Assembly: GCF_024105735.1 (NCBI RefSeq)
Contig: NZ_JAAAML010000001.1
Span: forward strand, 1,621,809 to 1,685,808
Direction: 5' to 3'
DNA: 64,000 nt
Source of the DNA: Parahoeflea alexandrii
GTDB taxonomy: Bacteria; Pseudomonadota; Alphaproteobacteria; Rhizobiales; Rhizobiaceae
The stretch's first letter is position 1; each line of letters starts with the position of its first letter. The position numbers were made by a program, and so were the translations under genes. Shown piece after piece: positions 26,932-37,477 of this stretch. The notes under the pieces are model-generated. The model was given only the letters and a program-made list of their open reading frames with translations, searched no databases and was not told where the DNA came from.

Positions 26932-29900
26932 TCAGCTGCACCCGCTCGTCGAGCCACACGTGTCGCACTTCTCGCAGGTGCCGTTCCTCACCATGGTGAA
27001 GTTCTGGCACTCGGCGCACATGTTGCCGGTATAGCCTTGCGCGATCGAGCGCATGCGGCGGTTGGCTTCGAGCTTTTTGGCGTCGGCCTTGGCGTCTGCC
27101 GCTGCCTCGGCGGCGTCGTCGGAGAACATTTCGTCCATCTCGATCTCGACGGCCAGTTCCTCGGCGCGTTCCTCGTATTCCCGCTTGAAGGCGAGGGCGC
27201 CGTCGGAGGCGATGGCTTCCGGTTCGGCGCGGACGGCCAGGTTGCCCGAGGCCTTGGTCGAGGTGGTCTTCGACGAGAACGAGGCGGTGATCACCGAAGC
27301 GCCGGAGGAGGGCGAAGGTGCGGCCTGGCCCTTGGGCTCGGCGTTGGCCGCCGTGCCGGCACCGGTGACGACCTTGAGCGAGGCGCCGCGGGTCAGGCCC
27401 TTGGAGAAGGGCTGTGCCTTGCCTTCCGAGATCCCCTTGCCGAGCGCGGTGTTGGTGAAATCGGAGGTGTCGACATGGGCAAGGTCGTGACGCGCCAGGT
27501 AGGAGACGGCCAGCTCGCGGAAGATATAGTCGAGGATCGAGGTGGCGTTCTTGATGGCGTCATTGCCCTGCACCATGCCTGCCGGCTCGAACTTGGTGAA
27601 GGTGAAGGCCTCCACATATTCTTCCAGCGGCACGCCGTATTGCAGGCCAAGCGAGATGGCGATGGCGAAGTTGTTCATCATCGCACGGAAGGCAGCACCT
27701 TCCTTGTGCATGTCGATGAAGATCTCGCCGAGACGGCCGTCGTCGAATTCGCCGGTGCGCAGGTAGACCTTGTGGCCGCCGATGACGGCTTTCTGGGTGT
27801 AACCCTTGCGGCGGTTCGGCAGCTTCTCGCGGTCGCGGTAAAGCCGCTCGACCACGCGCTCGACGATCTTCTCGGTCACCGTGACGGCCTGGGCGGCGGC
27901 GGGCTGGGCCACCAATGCCTCGATCGCGTCATCCTCGTCCTCGTCATCCTCGATCAGCGAGGAATTGAGCGGCTGCGAGAGCTTGGAGCCGTCGCGGTAG
28001 AGCGCGTTGGCCTTCAGCGCCAGCTTCCAGGAGAGCATGTAGGCGCTCTTGCAGTCATCAACGGTTGCGTCGTTGGGCATGTTGATGGTCTTCGAGATCG
28101 CGCCGGAGATGAACGGCTGGGCCGCCGCCATCATGCGGATGTGGCTTTCCACCGACAGGTAGCGCTTGCCGACCTTGCCGCACGGGTTGGCGCAATCGAA
28201 CACGGGGTAATGCTCGACCTTGAGGTGCGGAGCGCCTTCGAGCGTCATCGCGCCGCAGACATGGATGTTGGCGGCCTCGATGTCCTTCTTTGCAAAGCCC
28301 ATGGCGGACAGCATGTCGAAGGAGAAATCGTTCATCTGCTCGTCGGTGAAGCCGAGCACTGATTTGCAGAAGTCCTCGCCCAGGGTCCACTTGTTGAAGA
28401 CGAACTTGATGTCGAAGGCGGCCTTGGTGGCGCCGTTGATGGCTTCGATCTTCTCGTCGGTGAAGCCCTTGGCTTTCAGCGAGCCGGGGTTGATGCCGGG
28501 CGCCTGGTTGATGTTGCCGTGGCCGACCGCATAGGCTTCGATCTCGGCCAGCTGGGCCTCGGAATAGCCGAGCGTGCGCAGGGCTTCGGGCACCGCGTTG
28601 TTGATGATCTTGAAGTAGCCGCCGCCGGCGAGCTTCTTGAACTTGACCAGCGCGAAGTCGGGCTCGATGCCGGTGGTGTCGCAATCCATCACCAGGCCGA
28701 TGGTGCCGGTGGGGGCAATTACGGTGGCCTGGGCGTTGCGGTAGCCATGCTTCTCGCCGAGCTTCAGAGCCTTGTCCCAGGCTGCCGTGGCGTGGGCGAT
28801 CAGGTCCTGGTCGGGGCAATCCTCATGGATCAGCGCGACCGGGTTGACCGACAGGTCCTCGTAGCCGGTGACCTCGCCATGGGCGGCGCGGCGGTGATTG
28901 CGGATCACCCGCAGCATGTTCTTCTTGTTGTCCTTGTAGCCGGCAAAGGGGCCTATCTCGCCGGCCATCTCGGCCGAGGTGGCATAGGCGACGCCGGTCA
29001 TGATCGCGGTCAGCGCACCGCAGATGGCGCGGCCTTCCTTGGAGTCGTAGGGAATGCCGGTGGTCATCAAGAGGCCGCCGATATTGGCGAAGCCGAGGCC
29101 CAGGGTGCGGTACTTGTAGGAGAGCTCGGCAATCTGGTGCGAGGGGAACTGCGCCATCATCACCGAGACTTCAAGCACGATGGTCCAGAGCCGGACCGCA
29201 TGTTCGTAATCGGCAATGTTGATGCGCTTGGTGTCCTTGTCCTTGAAGCGCAGCAGATTGAGCGAGGCCAGGTTGCAGGCCGTGTCGTCGAGGAACATGT
29301 ATTCCGAGCACGGGTTGGAAGCGCGGATCGGGCCGGCCGCCGGGCAGGTGTGCCAGTCGTTCATGGTGGTGTTGTAGTGCAGGCCGGGATCGGCCGAGGC
29401 CCAGGCGGCATGGCCGATCGATTCCCAGAGGTCACGGGCCTTGAGCGTCTTCATCACCTTGCCGTCCTTGCGGGCGGTCAGGTTCCATTCGCCGTCGGCT
29501 TCGACCGCCTGCAGGAAGTCGTCCTTGATCGAGACCGAGTTGTTGGAATTCTGGCCCGAAACCGTCAGGTAGGCTTCCGAATCCCAGTCGGTGTCGTAGG
29601 TCTTGAACTCGATGTCGGTGTAGCCCTGGCGCGCAAACTGGATGACGCGCTTGACGTAGTTTTCAGGCACCTGGTCCTTCTTGGCAGCCTTGATCTCGCG
29701 CTTGAGCGCAGGGTTCTGCTTGGGGTCGAAACAGGCGTCGTTGTCAGCCTCGCAGTTCATGCAGGCCTTCATGATGGCTTTCAGGTGACCGGCGACGATC
29801 TTCGAGCCGGTGACGAGAGCCGCGACCTTCTGCTCTTCCTTGACCTTCCAGTTGATGTAGTCCTCGATATCGGGGTGGTCGATGTCGACCACGACCATCT

Positions 29901-30735
29901 TGGCCGCGCGGCGGGTGGTGCCGCCCGACTTGATGGCGCCGGCGGCTCGGTCGCCGATCTTGAGGAAGCTCATCAGGCCCGACGACTTGCCGCCGCCCGA
30001 CAGCTTCTCGCCTTCGCCCCTGAGATGCGAGAAGTTGGAGCCGGTGCCCGAGCCATACTTGAACAGGCGCGCTTCACGCACCCACAGGTCCATGATGCCG
30101 TTCTCGTTGACGAGATCGTCCTCGACCGACTGGATGAAGCAGGCGTGCGGCTGCGGATGTTCGTAGGAGGATTTCGACTTGGTCAGCTTGCCGGTGAACG
30201 GGTCGACATAGAAATGGCCCTGGCCGGGGCCGTCGATGCCGTAGGCCCAGTGCAGACCGGTGTTGAACCATTGCGGGGAGTTCGGGGCAACGCGCTGGGT
30301 GGCGAGCATGTAGGCCTGCTCGTCCATGAAGGCGCGGGCGTCTTCCTCGGAGGAGAAATAGCCGCCCTTCCAGCCCCAGTAGGTCCAGGTGCCGGCGAGA
30401 CGGTCGAAGACCTGGCGGGCATCGGTTTCCGAGCCGTAGCGTTCGTCTTCGGCAAGCTCCGCGAGGGCTTCCTCGTCGGCGACCGAGCGCCACAGCCATG
30501 AAGGGACCGAGTTTTCCTCGACCTTCTTCAGGCGCGCGGGAACACCCGCCTTGCGGAAATATTTCTGCGCCAGGATGTCGGCTGCGACCTGGCTGAACTG
30601 TACCGGGACATCAATGTCGGCGAGGCGGAAGACGATCGAGCCGTCCGGGTTCCTGATCTCGCTTGTCGCCTTGCGGAATTCGATGTCCGCGTAGGCAGAT
30701 TGGCCCTCTTTGGTGAACCGGCGTTCAATGCGCAT
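26932..30735 (-). CDS. nrdJ: adenosylcobalamin-dependent (class II) ribonucleotide reductase
   Basis: A 1267-residue vitamin B12-dependent ribonucleoside-diphosphate reductase, making deoxyribonucleotides with or without oxygen. Recognisable parts are the N-terminal [22 protein letters not shown] (near 165), the radical and substrate barrel with GSGTGSNFS and [11 protein letters not shown], and [12 protein letters not shown]. After residue 1130 comes a low-complexity Ala/Ser/Glu-rich linker, then a cysteine-rich tail ([19 protein letters not shown] and CGSTSGCS) that probably relays electrons to the active site. ATG 30735 has GAGGA five bases upstream. A tandem NrdR-box pair lies 130-180 bases before the start. 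Confidence 0.97.
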   Translation of the reverse strand: MRIERRFTKEGQSAYADIEFRKATSEIRNPDGSIVFRLADIDVPVQFSQVAADILAQKYFRKAGVPARLKKVEENSVPSWLWRSVADEEALAELAEDERYGSETDARQVFDRLAGTWTYWGWKGGYFSSEEDARAFMDEQAYMLATQRVAPNSPQWFNTGLHWAYGIDGPGQGHFYVDPFTGKLTKSKSSYEHPQPHACFIQSVEDDLVNENGIMDLWVREARLFKYGSGTGSNFSHLRGEGEKLSGGGKSSGLMSFLKIGDRAAGAIKSGGTTRRAAKMVVVDIDHPDIEDYINWKVKEEQKVAALVTGSKIVAGHLKAIMKACMNCEADNDACFDPKQNPALKREIKAAKKDQVPENYVKRVIQFARQGYTDIEFKTYDTDWDSEAYLTVSGQNSNNSVSIKDDFLQAVEADGEWNLTARKDGKVMKTLKARDLWESIGHAAWASADPGLHYNTTMNDWHTCPAAGPIRASNPCSEYMFLDDTACNLASLNLLRFKDKDTKRINIADYEHAVRLWTIVLEVSVMMAQFPSHQIAELSYKYRTLGLGFANIGGLLMTTGIPYDSKEGRAICGALTAIMTGVAYATSAEMAGEIGPFAGYKDNKKNMLRVIRNHRRAAHGEVTGYEDLSVNPVALIHEDCPDQDLIAHATAAWDKALKLGEKHGYRNAQATVIAPTGTIGLVMDCDTTGIEPDFALVKFKKLAGGGYFKIINNAVPEALRTLGYSEAQLAEIEAYAVGHGNINQAPGINPGSLKAKGFTDEKIEAINGATKAAFDIKFVFNKWTLGEDFCKSVLGFTDEQMNDFSFDMLSAMGFAKKDIEAANIHVCGAMTLEGAPHLKVEHYPVFDCANPCGKVGKRYLSVESHIRMMAAAQPFISGAISKTINMPNDATVDDCKSAYMLSWKLALKANALYRDGSKLSQPLNSSLIEDDEDEDDAIEALVAQPAAAQAVTVTEKIVERVVERLYRDREKLPNRRKGYTQKAVIGGHKVYLRTGEFDDGRLGEIFIDMHKEGAAFRAMMNNFAIAISLGLQYGVPLEEYVEAFTFTKFEPAGMVQGNDAIKNATSILDYIFRELAVSYLARHDLAHVDTSDFTNTALGKGISEGKAQPFSKGLTRGASLKVVTGAGTAANAEPKGQAAPSPSSGASVITASFSSKTTSTKASGNLAVRAEPEAIASDGALAFKREYEERAEELAVEIEMDEMFSDDAAEAAADAKADAKKLEANRRMRSIAQGYTGNMCAECQNFTMVRNGTCEKCDTCGSTSGCS

Positions 30736-30865
30736 TGTCGTCCTCTTTTTTAAATTCGTAGCCGAACGCATTCTTGCGTCGCGACAATATCTTCCCCGCA
30801 GGCCGCACAGTCATTGTACAGCCAGTTGCTCAACTCGGTCACTCAATGTGTTCCCGCTCAGGGGA

Positions 30866-30881
30866 ACGCTCTATCTTGTGG
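30866..30881. promoter_or_regulatory. NrdR box, nrdJ-proximal, degenerate copy
   Basis: ACGCTCTATCTTGTGG matches the NrdR consensus acaCwATATawtGtgt at about 11 of 16 positions. It begins exactly 31 bases from the strong box upstream, the spacing of three helix turns known for paired NrdR boxes. Confidence 0.6.
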
Positions 30882-30896
30882 GTAGGTTGGCTGTAA

Positions 30897-30912
30897 ACAC
30901 TAAATATAGTGT
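30897..30912. promoter_or_regulatory. NrdR box upstream of nrdJ, strong copy
   Basis: ACACTAAATATAGTGT is an almost perfect NrdR box. On the minus strand it contains a TATATT-like -10 region, so bound NrdR would block the promoter when dATP is high. nrdR itself is not in the window. Confidence 0.85.
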
Positions 30913-31455
30913 TAACAACTCATTTATGCCAGTCCCCATCATGGCAGATCGCCGTCAATTCCGCACATCAAAGCGTGCCCCTCAAACCACCGCAAAACTC
31001 ACGGGGAAAGATGCTCTGAACCGAAAATGTCGGGATTTGACTGGGCTCTAAACATTCCAGCCGCGCCGCCGCCGCAACGTGTTTCCTATAAGCAGCGACT
31101 CGTATGAATGCGTCAAGGGGTTGTCTGTGCCAGATTCTTGCACACCATATCTAGTGGACTGCGATTGTGGAAAACGAGGACAAGGCCGCAAATGCGCCTG
31201 TCGCCCATTGCTCCAAGAAAGATGATGGAAACGCCTGCCGGGGTGCGGCGACTGTTCAGGGCCGACTCAGTTCAGGCAGGATGCCCGAACAATCAAAGCT
31301 TTAGGAGATCCTTGAACTGCACACTCAAGACTGCGGGAAGGTCAAGTAACGCGCGGTCAGTGTCGGGATGCCTCGCCGCGATCGGCAGGGATCTAGTCAG
31401 ATGTTCGCAGTCATCGCGGCTGCAGCCGCTTGGATTACTGATCCTGAGGCGCGAA
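30913..31455. other. Long intergenic stretch without a gene
   Basis: No gene is supported between the nrdJ control region and the NUDIX gene. A plus-strand open frame crosses it but continues antisense through the NUDIX gene and has no family resemblance. Apart from a lone DnaA-box-like TTTTCCACA (read on the minus strand, about 31168) and a GCGGCTGCAGCCGC palindrome near 31418, I see nothing. Confidence 0.4.
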
Positions 31456-31956
31456 TCAGGCCGCACGCAAAAGCTGGAAGGCGTCGCGGATGACGTCCTT
31501 CAATCCGTCCTCCCCGATGAGGCCGATGGCGGTGGCGACGGGGAACCACTTGCGTCGGCGCTGGCCCTTTTCGGGCCATTGTTCCTTTTCCTCGACAAGC
31601 CGGAGGAGGTAGACATCGACGTCGCACAGGGCATCGCCGCGCCGGGTGCGCTGCTTGACATAGCGGTAGTGACCGACCGGGCCGCCTGGCATCACCTCGC
31701 CGATGAGCCCGGCTTCTTCCCATGTTTCCCGCAGTGCGGCCTGCCCACCGTCCTCGTCTTCCTCGATCCAGCCCTTCGGTATGATCCAGCGTCCCGTGTC
31801 ACGGCTGGTGACCAGGAGAAGTTCCCGCGCTTCGCCCGAGCCGCGGAAAACCGCTGCTGCCGATTGCCGCCTGGTCTTGCGTTTGAGACCATTCGGTTCA
31901 TCGTCCGGAAGCCTGAACAGGTCCAGCAGGTGTTTGAGCCTGTCAAATGCAGTCAT
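31456..31956 (-). CDS. NUDIX hydrolase
   Basis: A 166-residue NUDIX enzyme. The full box GX5EX7REUXEEXGU is present at residues 62-84 (GWIEEDEDG ... RETWEEAGL). The overall layout, with TGRWIIPKG just before the box, resembles the diphosphoinositol polyphosphate phosphohydrolase-like branch, which cleaves dinucleoside or inositol polyphosphates; the substrate cannot be settled from sequence. A basic N-terminal stretch (LKRKTRRQ) is present. It stands alone between a long non-coding stretch and the chemoreceptor terminator. Confidence 0.85.
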   Translation of the reverse strand: MTAFDRLKHLLDLFRLPDDEPNGLKRKTRRQSAAAVFRGSGEARELLLVTSRDTGRWIIPKGWIEEDEDGGQAALRETWEEAGLIGEVMPGGPVGHYRYVKQRTRRGDALCDVDVYLLRLVEEKEQWPEKGQRRRKWFPVATAIGLIGEDGLKDVIRDAFQLLRAA

Positions 31957-32126
31957 GGGAACGAATCATCTCCTTGATTGGTCTTCGCATGGAATCTTGA
32001 CCGTTTTGCTACAATCGGACCCTGGCCGACCATTCTTTCGGCCTGTGCCCGCCTTCATGCTGGTGTGTCATGGCATCATCGCCGTGTTCTGAAAGGGCTA
32101 TTGGCGGATGCATGGCAAGCGAACGC

Positions 32127-32155
32127 AAAAGGGACACGGCGCTGGCCGTGTCCCT
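32127..32155 (-). terminator. Terminator downstream of chemoreceptor gene
   Basis: A perfect 10-bp stem (AGGGACACGG / CCGTGTCCCT) with a six-base loop, followed on the minus strand by TTTTG. It lies about 70 bases beyond the chemoreceptor stop codon. Confidence 0.7.
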
Positions 32156-32223
32156 GATATAGTGTCTCAATCCGTCTGGCCAAGTTTCTTGTCTGGCGGG
32201 ACGGGGAGAGGAGGCATGCGGTA

Positions 32224-33921
32224 TCAGAACTCGTCCCACTGTTCTGCGGCCGCAGCTGCTGCGCCACCGCCGCTGGCCGCGCGCCGCACGGGCTTGGGCG
32301 CGGGAGCCGCGGCAGCCGTCTTTGGCCTCGCCGCAGGCGCGCTCGGCCGAGACGTGCTGGTCTCGTTGACGCTGAACACCGCAAGTTTGGCGACCAGACC
32401 GTCGGCATCGGTTGCCAGGCCGCGGATCGACTTGGTGGTGTCGGACACCAGTGCGGTGTTCTGCTGGGTCGTCTGGTCCATGTTGACCACGGCCGAGTTG
32501 ATCTCGGAGATGTCGGCCGCCTGTTCCCGCGCCGTATCGACAATCTTGGCGATGTAGTCGTTGATGTGCTTGACCTGCTCGCCGATCGAACGAAGCGCCT
32601 CGCCGGTCTGGTTGACCAGGGTCACGCCGCTGCTGACCTGCGTCGAGGACGTTTCGATCAGCGCGTTGATCTCCTTGGCGGCGCCAGCCGAGCGTTGGGC
32701 CAGTTCGCGGACTTCCTGGGCAACCACGGCAAATCCCTTGCCGGCCTCACCGGCGCGGGCTGCTTCAACACCGGCATTGAGCGCCAGCAAGTTTGTCTGG
32801 AAGGCGATTTCATCGATCACAGTGATGATCTGGCCGATCTGTCGGGACGAGCCCTCGATCTCGGTCATGGCGCTGACGGCCTTGGAGACGATCTGCTCGG
32901 AGACGGAGGCATTCTTGGTTGCCTCGTCGACCAGGCGACCGGCTTCGCCGGCCCGCTTTGATGCGGTCTGGACGTTTTCGGTGATGCGGCCGATGGCTGC
33001 GGCGGTTTCTTCAAGCGAGACAGCCTGCTGCTCCGTGCGCTGCGAGATACGCTCCGCGTCGGAACACACGTCATTCGATCCTTCGCTCATCTTGCGGGCA
33101 GAGCGGCTCAATTCCGCAACCAGTTGCTCGAGAGACTCCATGGAGGAGTTGAAGTCGCTCCTGAGGACTTCCAGCGTCTCGTCGAAGCGGTCGGTCAGGC
33201 GAATGCGAAGGTCGCCTTGCGCCAGCTGGCGCAGGCCGCGGCCGAGCGACTGCATGGCGAACTGAAGGCGTTCGGTGTCGGCTGCGCGTTCGGCTTCGCG
33301 GCTGCGTGCATCCTCAAGGTTCTGCTGCTGCGCCGCCTCGGCCTTGCGTGACATTTCGCCGGCCTGTTTGTTGGCGGCTTCGGTTTCACGCATCGCTTCG
33401 TCATTCTGGGCGAAGGCGGTGGCAAGCGAATGGCCAAGGGCCACCAGGGCGCCGGCTTCGAGGATCAGGATGACCGCATGCAGAACCACGCGGCTGAAAT
33501 CCGTTTCGCCGGGGAAGACGGCAGCCGGGATCAGGAAGAACAGTGCAAGATGGTGGACGGCGGTCAGGCCGGCAAAAGCCAGAATCGGCTGCCAGTTCAC
33601 CCATGACGCACAGATCGCAAGGCTGGCGAAGAAGTACATGTGCATGTCGATCTGCAGCGGCGAGCCGGAGAAGGCGTAGACAAGCAGCGCCACGCTTGCG
33701 GCATGTGCCAGCGCAGTCGATATCTGCGTCGCGGTGCCGGTCCGGTCGCGCCACCAGGTAAGCGTTGCAACACCTGCGATGGCGGCGCCGCCACCCAGAA
33801 CGACAACGGGATCTGCTTCCATGCCCCAAAGGTAACGAAGCACCATCATGCCGAGATTGATCCACAGCAGCGATACGATGGCGATGGCTGCCCGGGTACG
33901 GAGCGAATTCATGTAATTCAT
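32224..33921 (-). CDS. methyl-accepting chemotaxis protein with integral membrane sensor
   Basis: A 565-residue chemoreceptor. Residues 1-170 hold about five or six closely packed membrane helices (for example [15 protein letters not shown] and [18 protein letters not shown]) rather than the usual periplasmic loop, so sensing is probably within or at the membrane. A HAMP-like region and the signalling coiled coil follow; the tip is [23 protein letters not shown]. The protein ends in QWDEF, like the C-terminal pentapeptide that tethers CheR and CheB. ATG 33921 overlaps the stop of the upstream small gene by four bases (ATGA), which supports this start over a TTG 21 bases earlier. Confidence 0.93.
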   Translation of the reverse strand: MNYMNSLRTRAAIAIVSLLWINLGMMVLRYLWGMEADPVVVLGGGAAIAGVATLTWWRDRTGTATQISTALAHAASVALLVYAFSGSPLQIDMHMYFFASLAICASWVNWQPILAFAGLTAVHHLALFFLIPAAVFPGETDFSRVVLHAVILILEAGALVALGHSLATAFAQNDEAMRETEAANKQAGEMSRKAEAAQQQNLEDARSREAERAADTERLQFAMQSLGRGLRQLAQGDLRIRLTDRFDETLEVLRSDFNSSMESLEQLVAELSRSARKMSEGSNDVCSDAERISQRTEQQAVSLEETAAAIGRITENVQTASKRAGEAGRLVDEATKNASVSEQIVSKAVSAMTEIEGSSRQIGQIITVIDEIAFQTNLLALNAGVEAARAGEAGKGFAVVAQEVRELAQRSAGAAKEINALIETSSTQVSSGVTLVNQTGEALRSIGEQVKHINDYIAKIVDTAREQAADISEINSAVVNMDQTTQQNTALVSDTTKSIRGLATDADGLVAKLAVFSVNETSTSRPSAPAARPKTAAAAPAPKPVRRAASGGGAAAAAAEQWDEF

Positions 33922-34253
33922 AGCGAAGATGTACTCCTGCAAAAGAAAGCGAGACTGCCGTCGAGAACCAGCATTGCGCCGGATTTGAACAAGCGAAGGG
34001 TGAAACCCGGGTCGTCGGAATAGGCGATAGCCGCATAGGGCGCGCCGGTGCCGTTCATCACAGATCCGCCGGCCCGCCCGATGACGTCGATGACGCGTCC
34101 CGGATCACTCCATGGCGCGACAATCACCAGGGCCTGCCCGTTGCGTGGAACAATGGCGGCTGCGGACAGCACGAACAGGATCACGGCAAGATTGATGCCG
34201 ACGATACGGTACTGACTGAGCGTTTTGCTGGAAGCTGGTGTGGCATGCTGCAT
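33918..34253 (-). CDS. small membrane-anchored protein coupled to chemoreceptor
   Basis: A 111-residue protein I do not recognise. One hydrophobic segment ([17 protein letters not shown], about 19-35) is an uncleaved anchor or signal; the remaining 75 residues look periplasmic, with [17 protein letters not shown] and a second moderately hydrophobic end ([13 protein letters not shown]). Its stop overlaps the chemoreceptor start by four bases, so the two are co-translated and may work together, the small protein perhaps modulating or presenting a ligand. That role is inference. The ribosome site at ATG 34253 is weak. Confidence 0.65.
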   Translation of the reverse strand: MQHATPASSKTLSQYRIVGINLAVILFVLSAAAIVPRNGQALVIVAPWSDPGRVIDVIGRAGGSVMNGTGAPYAAIAYSDDPGFTLRLFKSGAMLVLDGSLAFFCRSTSSL

Positions 34254-34397
34254 GGTGGTGAATGATACGCCGGTGAGCCGCGGTACATGCCTGTCACAGG
34301 CTTTGACAAGCTGATATCATTCCAGCCGGGGATGGTGTCCTAGTGACCCATATTGCTACAGATCTATATAAGAGACGGTTAACGTCAGCGCGAAAAC

Positions 34398-34424
34398 AAA
34401 AAGGCCGTCAGGTCACTGGCGGCC
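34398..34424 (-). terminator. Terminator of gpt
   Basis: GGCCGTCAG pairs with CTGGCGGCC (one G-T pair) around GTCA, followed on the minus strand by five T. It lies 31 bases past the gpt stop. Confidence 0.75.
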
Positions 34425-34454
34425 ACAGCTTCTTCGAGTGAGGCATTGCGCGAT

Positions 34455-34952
34455 TTAACCGCGGGAATCCTTGGCAATCGGTTCGACATAGGCAAAACCC
34501 ATGTCCCAGGGGAAGTAGATCCAGGTGTCCTGGCTGACCTCGGTCACGAAAGTATCCACCAGCGGCCGGCCCTTGGGCTTGGCGTAGACCGTGGCAAAAT
34601 GGGCTTTCGGCAGCATGGCCCGGACGATTGCCGCGGTCTTGCCGGTGTCGGTGAGGTCATCGACTATGAGAACGCCTTCGCCCTCGGTTTCGAGGATGTC
34701 GGAGTTGATCTCCTTGAGCACCTTCATTTCGCCCTGACTGATGTAGTCATGGTAGGAGGCGACGGACACCGTATCAATGCGGCGGATATCGAGTTCCCGC
34801 GAAATGATTGCGGCCGGAACCAGGCCGCCGCGGGTGATGCAGACAATCGCCGTCCATTCCTGCCCGGTGCCGCTCAGACGCCATGCGAGCGCGCGTGCGT
34901 CGCGGTGAAACTGGTCCCATGAGACCGGAAATGCTTTGTCTGGAAGGGACAT
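34455..34952 (-). CDS. gpt: xanthine phosphoribosyltransferase
   Basis: A 165-residue purine salvage enzyme that joins xanthine or guanine with PRPP to give XMP or GMP. The PRPP-binding motif is [13 protein letters not shown] (about 93-105), and [12 protein letters not shown] near 40 is the typical loop. The length equals the family norm when ATG 34952 is used, which follows an AAGGAAG site; the longer in-frame reading adds 54 unrelated residues. The product is cytoplasmic, perhaps membrane-associated. Single-gene transcript with its own terminator. Confidence 0.93.
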   Translation of the reverse strand: MSLPDKAFPVSWDQFHRDARALAWRLSGTGQEWTAIVCITRGGLVPAAIISRELDIRRIDTVSVASYHDYISQGEMKVLKEINSDILETEGEGVLIVDDLTDTGKTAAIVRAMLPKAHFATVYAKPKGRPLVDTFVTEVSQDTWIYFPWDMGFAYVEPIAKDSRG

Positions 34953-35150
34953 GGTTTGCTTCCTTGCGAGAGCTGGCAACCGCGATGGCTGCGTTCCAAC
35001 ATGAGTAAACGCGGCAAATAGCCGGAATCCGGTATCAAGCGCAAGCCGCAGAGCTGCGGCTATCCCCAAAAGCTGCGGCTGGAATCGGGTGGCGGCCGCG
35101 TCACCCGTGCGCAATCATCACGTCTCATTGCAAAACGGGGATGATTGATC

Positions 35151-35744
35151 ATGCTGTTTGTTATTGCTCTTATGGCCTTCCTGTTTCCGCTGGCTTACAG
35201 CCCGGGGCCCGGCAACATGTTCTTTGCCGCGCTTGGCGCGCGTTTCGGGACCGTGGCTACCTTGCCGGCCAATGCCGGTTATCATATCGCCACGCTGGTG
35301 GTCACCGGCCTGCTGGGCCTGGGACTTGTGTCGGCGGTGCACCCCGGCACATCCCTGTTTGTGGGGTTGAAGCTGGCCGGATCGGTCTACGTGATGTGGC
35401 TCGCTTGGAAGTTGGCGACATCAGGCAGCACCGGCGCGGGCATGGAGAGCGGCAAGGCCGGGTTTCTTGATGGCGTCTGGCTGCTTCTGCTCAACCCCAA
35501 GGCCTATGTCATCATCTTGTTGATGTACTCGCAGTTCGGTACGATGGGACCCACCGACCTGCTCGCGCGGGTTGGCGTGATATCGCTTGTGTTCACGCTC
35601 AACAATCTGTTGGCATTCCTGCTGTGGACAGTGGCCGGGGACGGATTGGGCCGGCTGTTTCGCAGCGAAGCCCATGCGCGCCGGCTCAACCTTGTCTTTG
35701 CCGCCATACTGGCCGGTGTCGGATTCTGGATGATGCTCGGATGA
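35151..35744 (+). CDS. LysE/RhtB-family amino-acid exporter
   Basis: A 197-residue membrane protein with about six hydrophobic helices, of the LysE/RhtB family. SPGPGNMFF near residue 18 is the family signature; LKLAGSVYVMWLAWKL and LLLLNPKAYVIILLM are also typical. Such proteins export amino acids such as homoserine, threonine or lysine, or related metabolites; the substrate is unknown. I chose ATG 35151 behind GGGGATGA; a TTG six bases earlier is possible. Confidence 0.85.
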   Translation: MLFVIALMAFLFPLAYSPGPGNMFFAALGARFGTVATLPANAGYHIATLVVTGLLGLGLVSAVHPGTSLFVGLKLAGSVYVMWLAWKLATSGSTGAGMESGKAGFLDGVWLLLLNPKAYVIILLMYSQFGTMGPTDLLARVGVISLVFTLNNLLAFLLWTVAGDGLGRLFRSEAHARRLNLVFAAILAGVGFWMMLG

Positions 35745-35787
35745 CGGACCGCGCGCCCCTTGTGAGCCGCGCGGTGCCTGCAGCAGG

Positions 35788-36630
35788 TCAGCGAGACATC
35801 AGCACCGGTACCGGAGAGCTTTCCAGGAATGCCCGGGTAACGCCGCCAAACAGCCATTCCCTCAGCCGCTGATGGGTGTAGGCGCCCATGACCACCAGAT
35901 CGGCATTGCTGGCGGCAACCTGGGCCGAAATCGCCTCGGCAGTCGAGCCCGATCCCTTGGAAACGGTCGTGACATTGACGTGGATGTGGTGGCGCGACAG
36001 GCAACTGGCGATGTCGGTGCCCGCCAGCGGCGCGTCGATGTCAGGCAGCTTGTCGGGATCGACAATGACTACTTCGACCGCTTCGGCGGCCTTGAGCAGC
36101 GGCAGCGCGTCATGGGTGGCGCGGGCGGCCTCGCGTGAGCCGTCCCAGGCGATGAGCACTCGGCGGATCGGCGAGGCAAGCTTGCCGTTGGGCGGCAGGA
36201 AGAGGACTGGGCGGCCGCCTTCGAACAGCAGCGCCTCGACATTTGTGGCCATGTCCTCGTCTGCGGCCCGGTCGGGCTGACGGACAACCACCAGATCGGC
36301 CGAGCGGGCGCTGACAAGAGCAGAAACGGCACTGTCGCCACCGGGGGAACGAACCGGCCGCCATTCGTGCGAAAGACCAGCGGTTTCACAGGCTTTCTCG
36401 AAAGCCGCACCGAGATCTCGCATGCGCTGGTCGGCCTGCTCATAGAGCGCGGCGATGGTCGCTGCATCCGGGACGTCTATGGGGGCAGAGAGGACAACAA
36501 ACTGCGACGGCTCTCCATGGCAGCCAATCAGGTGCAGATCCCTGCCGGCGGCAAAATCGGCGATGGCGGAGGTCAGGGGTGCCACGTCGGCCTGGGATGA
36601 GTAGACGGCAAGAATCGTATGGTAGGCCAT
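35788..36630 (-). CDS. universal stress protein, two UspA domains
   Basis: A 280-residue cytoplasmic protein made of two UspA folds, about 1-140 and 150-280. The second has VLIAWDGSREAARAT and the nucleotide-loop motif VVMGAYTHQRLREWLFGG, a typical G-x2-G-x9-G(S/T)-like arrangement; the first is more divergent. Such proteins are induced by starvation or oxidative stress and some bind ATP. ATG 36630 follows AAGGAGATC. It converges with the LysE-type gene. Confidence 0.88.
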   Translation of the reverse strand: MAYHTILAVYSSQADVAPLTSAIADFAAGRDLHLIGCHGEPSQFVVLSAPIDVPDAATIAALYEQADQRMRDLGAAFEKACETAGLSHEWRPVRSPGGDSAVSALVSARSADLVVVRQPDRAADEDMATNVEALLFEGGRPVLFLPPNGKLASPIRRVLIAWDGSREAARATHDALPLLKAAEAVEVVIVDPDKLPDIDAPLAGTDIASCLSRHHIHVNVTTVSKGSGSTAEAISAQVAASNADLVVMGAYTHQRLREWLFGGVTRAFLESSPVPVLMSR

Positions 36631-36715
36631 GGGTTGATCTCCTTTGTCGAGGCACAATGGCAGGTGTCTGTCCGGCCACCATGCGTCGCGCGGGAGGTTG
36701 CCGCATTGATCCTTA

Positions 36716-37477
36716 TCAAACGTCCTTTTTGGTCAATTTCGAGGTGATTTCGCTCAACATGGCCTCGACATCCCGCCTGGCGGCACGGATGGCAACCGAA
36801 TCGCGGCCGCGAATGACAATTTCGGTTGAAAAGCTGTCGCCGGAAAAACGCGGGTAGGAGCCGATATTGACGTCTGGATGAGCCTTGGCAATGGCGCTCA
36901 ACGGGTCACCGATATCGCCTTCTCCATAAGGGCAGCTGACCTTGTCGGAGAGAATCTTCACGCCGGTGTTCAAGGTCGGCAGGACATTGTCGAGCATGGC
37001 CTGGAAGACGGAGGGTACGCCGGCCATTACGTGCACGTTGCCGATGACGAAGCCAGGCGCGCGGCTGACGGGATTGTCGATATGCCTGGCTCCGACCGGC
37101 ATCCGCGCCATGCGGCGCCGTGCTTCGGTGAACTCCAGTCCACGCTCGGCGTAATGCGCGCCGAGCAGGGCGAGCGCAGCCGCATCATGGGTGCATTCGA
37201 CACTGAAGGCTGCGGCCACGGCGTCGGCGGTGATGTCGTCATGGGTGGGGCCGATGCCGCCTGAGGTGAAAACGTAATCATAACGGCTTCTCAGGGCGTT
37301 GAGGGCCTCGACAATCCGGTCCTGCTCATCGGGCACGATGCGGACTTCCTGCAGCTCTATACCGGTGGCGGTGAGCAATTCGGCCAGGTGGCCGATGTTC
37401 TTGTCCCGGGTGCGGCCGGACAGCAATTCGTCGCCGATGGCGAGCGCTGCTGCGGTGACGGAACGGGTGTCGCTCAT
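36716..37477 (-). CDS. CinA/MoaB-type molybdopterin-binding domain protein
   Basis: A 253-residue stand-alone MoCF-biosynthesis domain protein, related to the N-terminal half of CinA. Residues 8-175 hold AIGDELLSGRTRDKNI and FTSGGIGPTHDDITADAVA, the signature of this fold. The C-terminal nicotinamide-nucleotide deamidase domain of full CinA is absent; instead a shorter tail follows. Its role (nucleotide or ADP-ribose pyrophosphatase, molybdopterin binding) is uncertain. ATG 37477 has GAGGAG upstream; the longer in-frame reading is spurious. Confidence 0.88.
   Translation of the reverse strand: MSDTRSVTAAALAIGDELLSGRTRDKNIGHLAELLTATGIELQEVRIVPDEQDRIVEALNALRSRYDYVFTSGGIGPTHDDITADAVAAAFSVECTHDAAALALLGAHYAERGLEFTEARRRMARMPVGARHIDNPVSRAPGFVIGNVHVMAGVPSVFQAMLDNVLPTLNTGVKILSDKVSCPYGEGDIGDPLSAIAKAHPDVNIGSYPRFSGDSFSTEIVIRGRDSVAIRAARRDVEAMLSEITSKLTKKDV

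Noticed and set aside
28519..30501. A 660-codon plus-strand frame inside nrdJ
   Set aside because: It is the antisense shadow of nrdJ, Gly/Ala/Arg-rich with no motifs.
30736..30865. Cobalamin riboswitch in the nrdJ leader
   Set aside because: No B12-box-like conserved segment or matching multi-stem layout could be seen, only a small GTTCCC/GGGAAC hairpin.
31160..31180. Replication origin suggested by a DnaA-box-like site
   Set aside because: A single degenerate site without AT-rich stretches or further boxes does not support an origin.
31108..31977. A 289-codon plus-strand frame starting in the long non-coding stretch
   Set aside because: Its second half is antisense to the NUDIX gene and its first half has no ribosome site or family resemblance.
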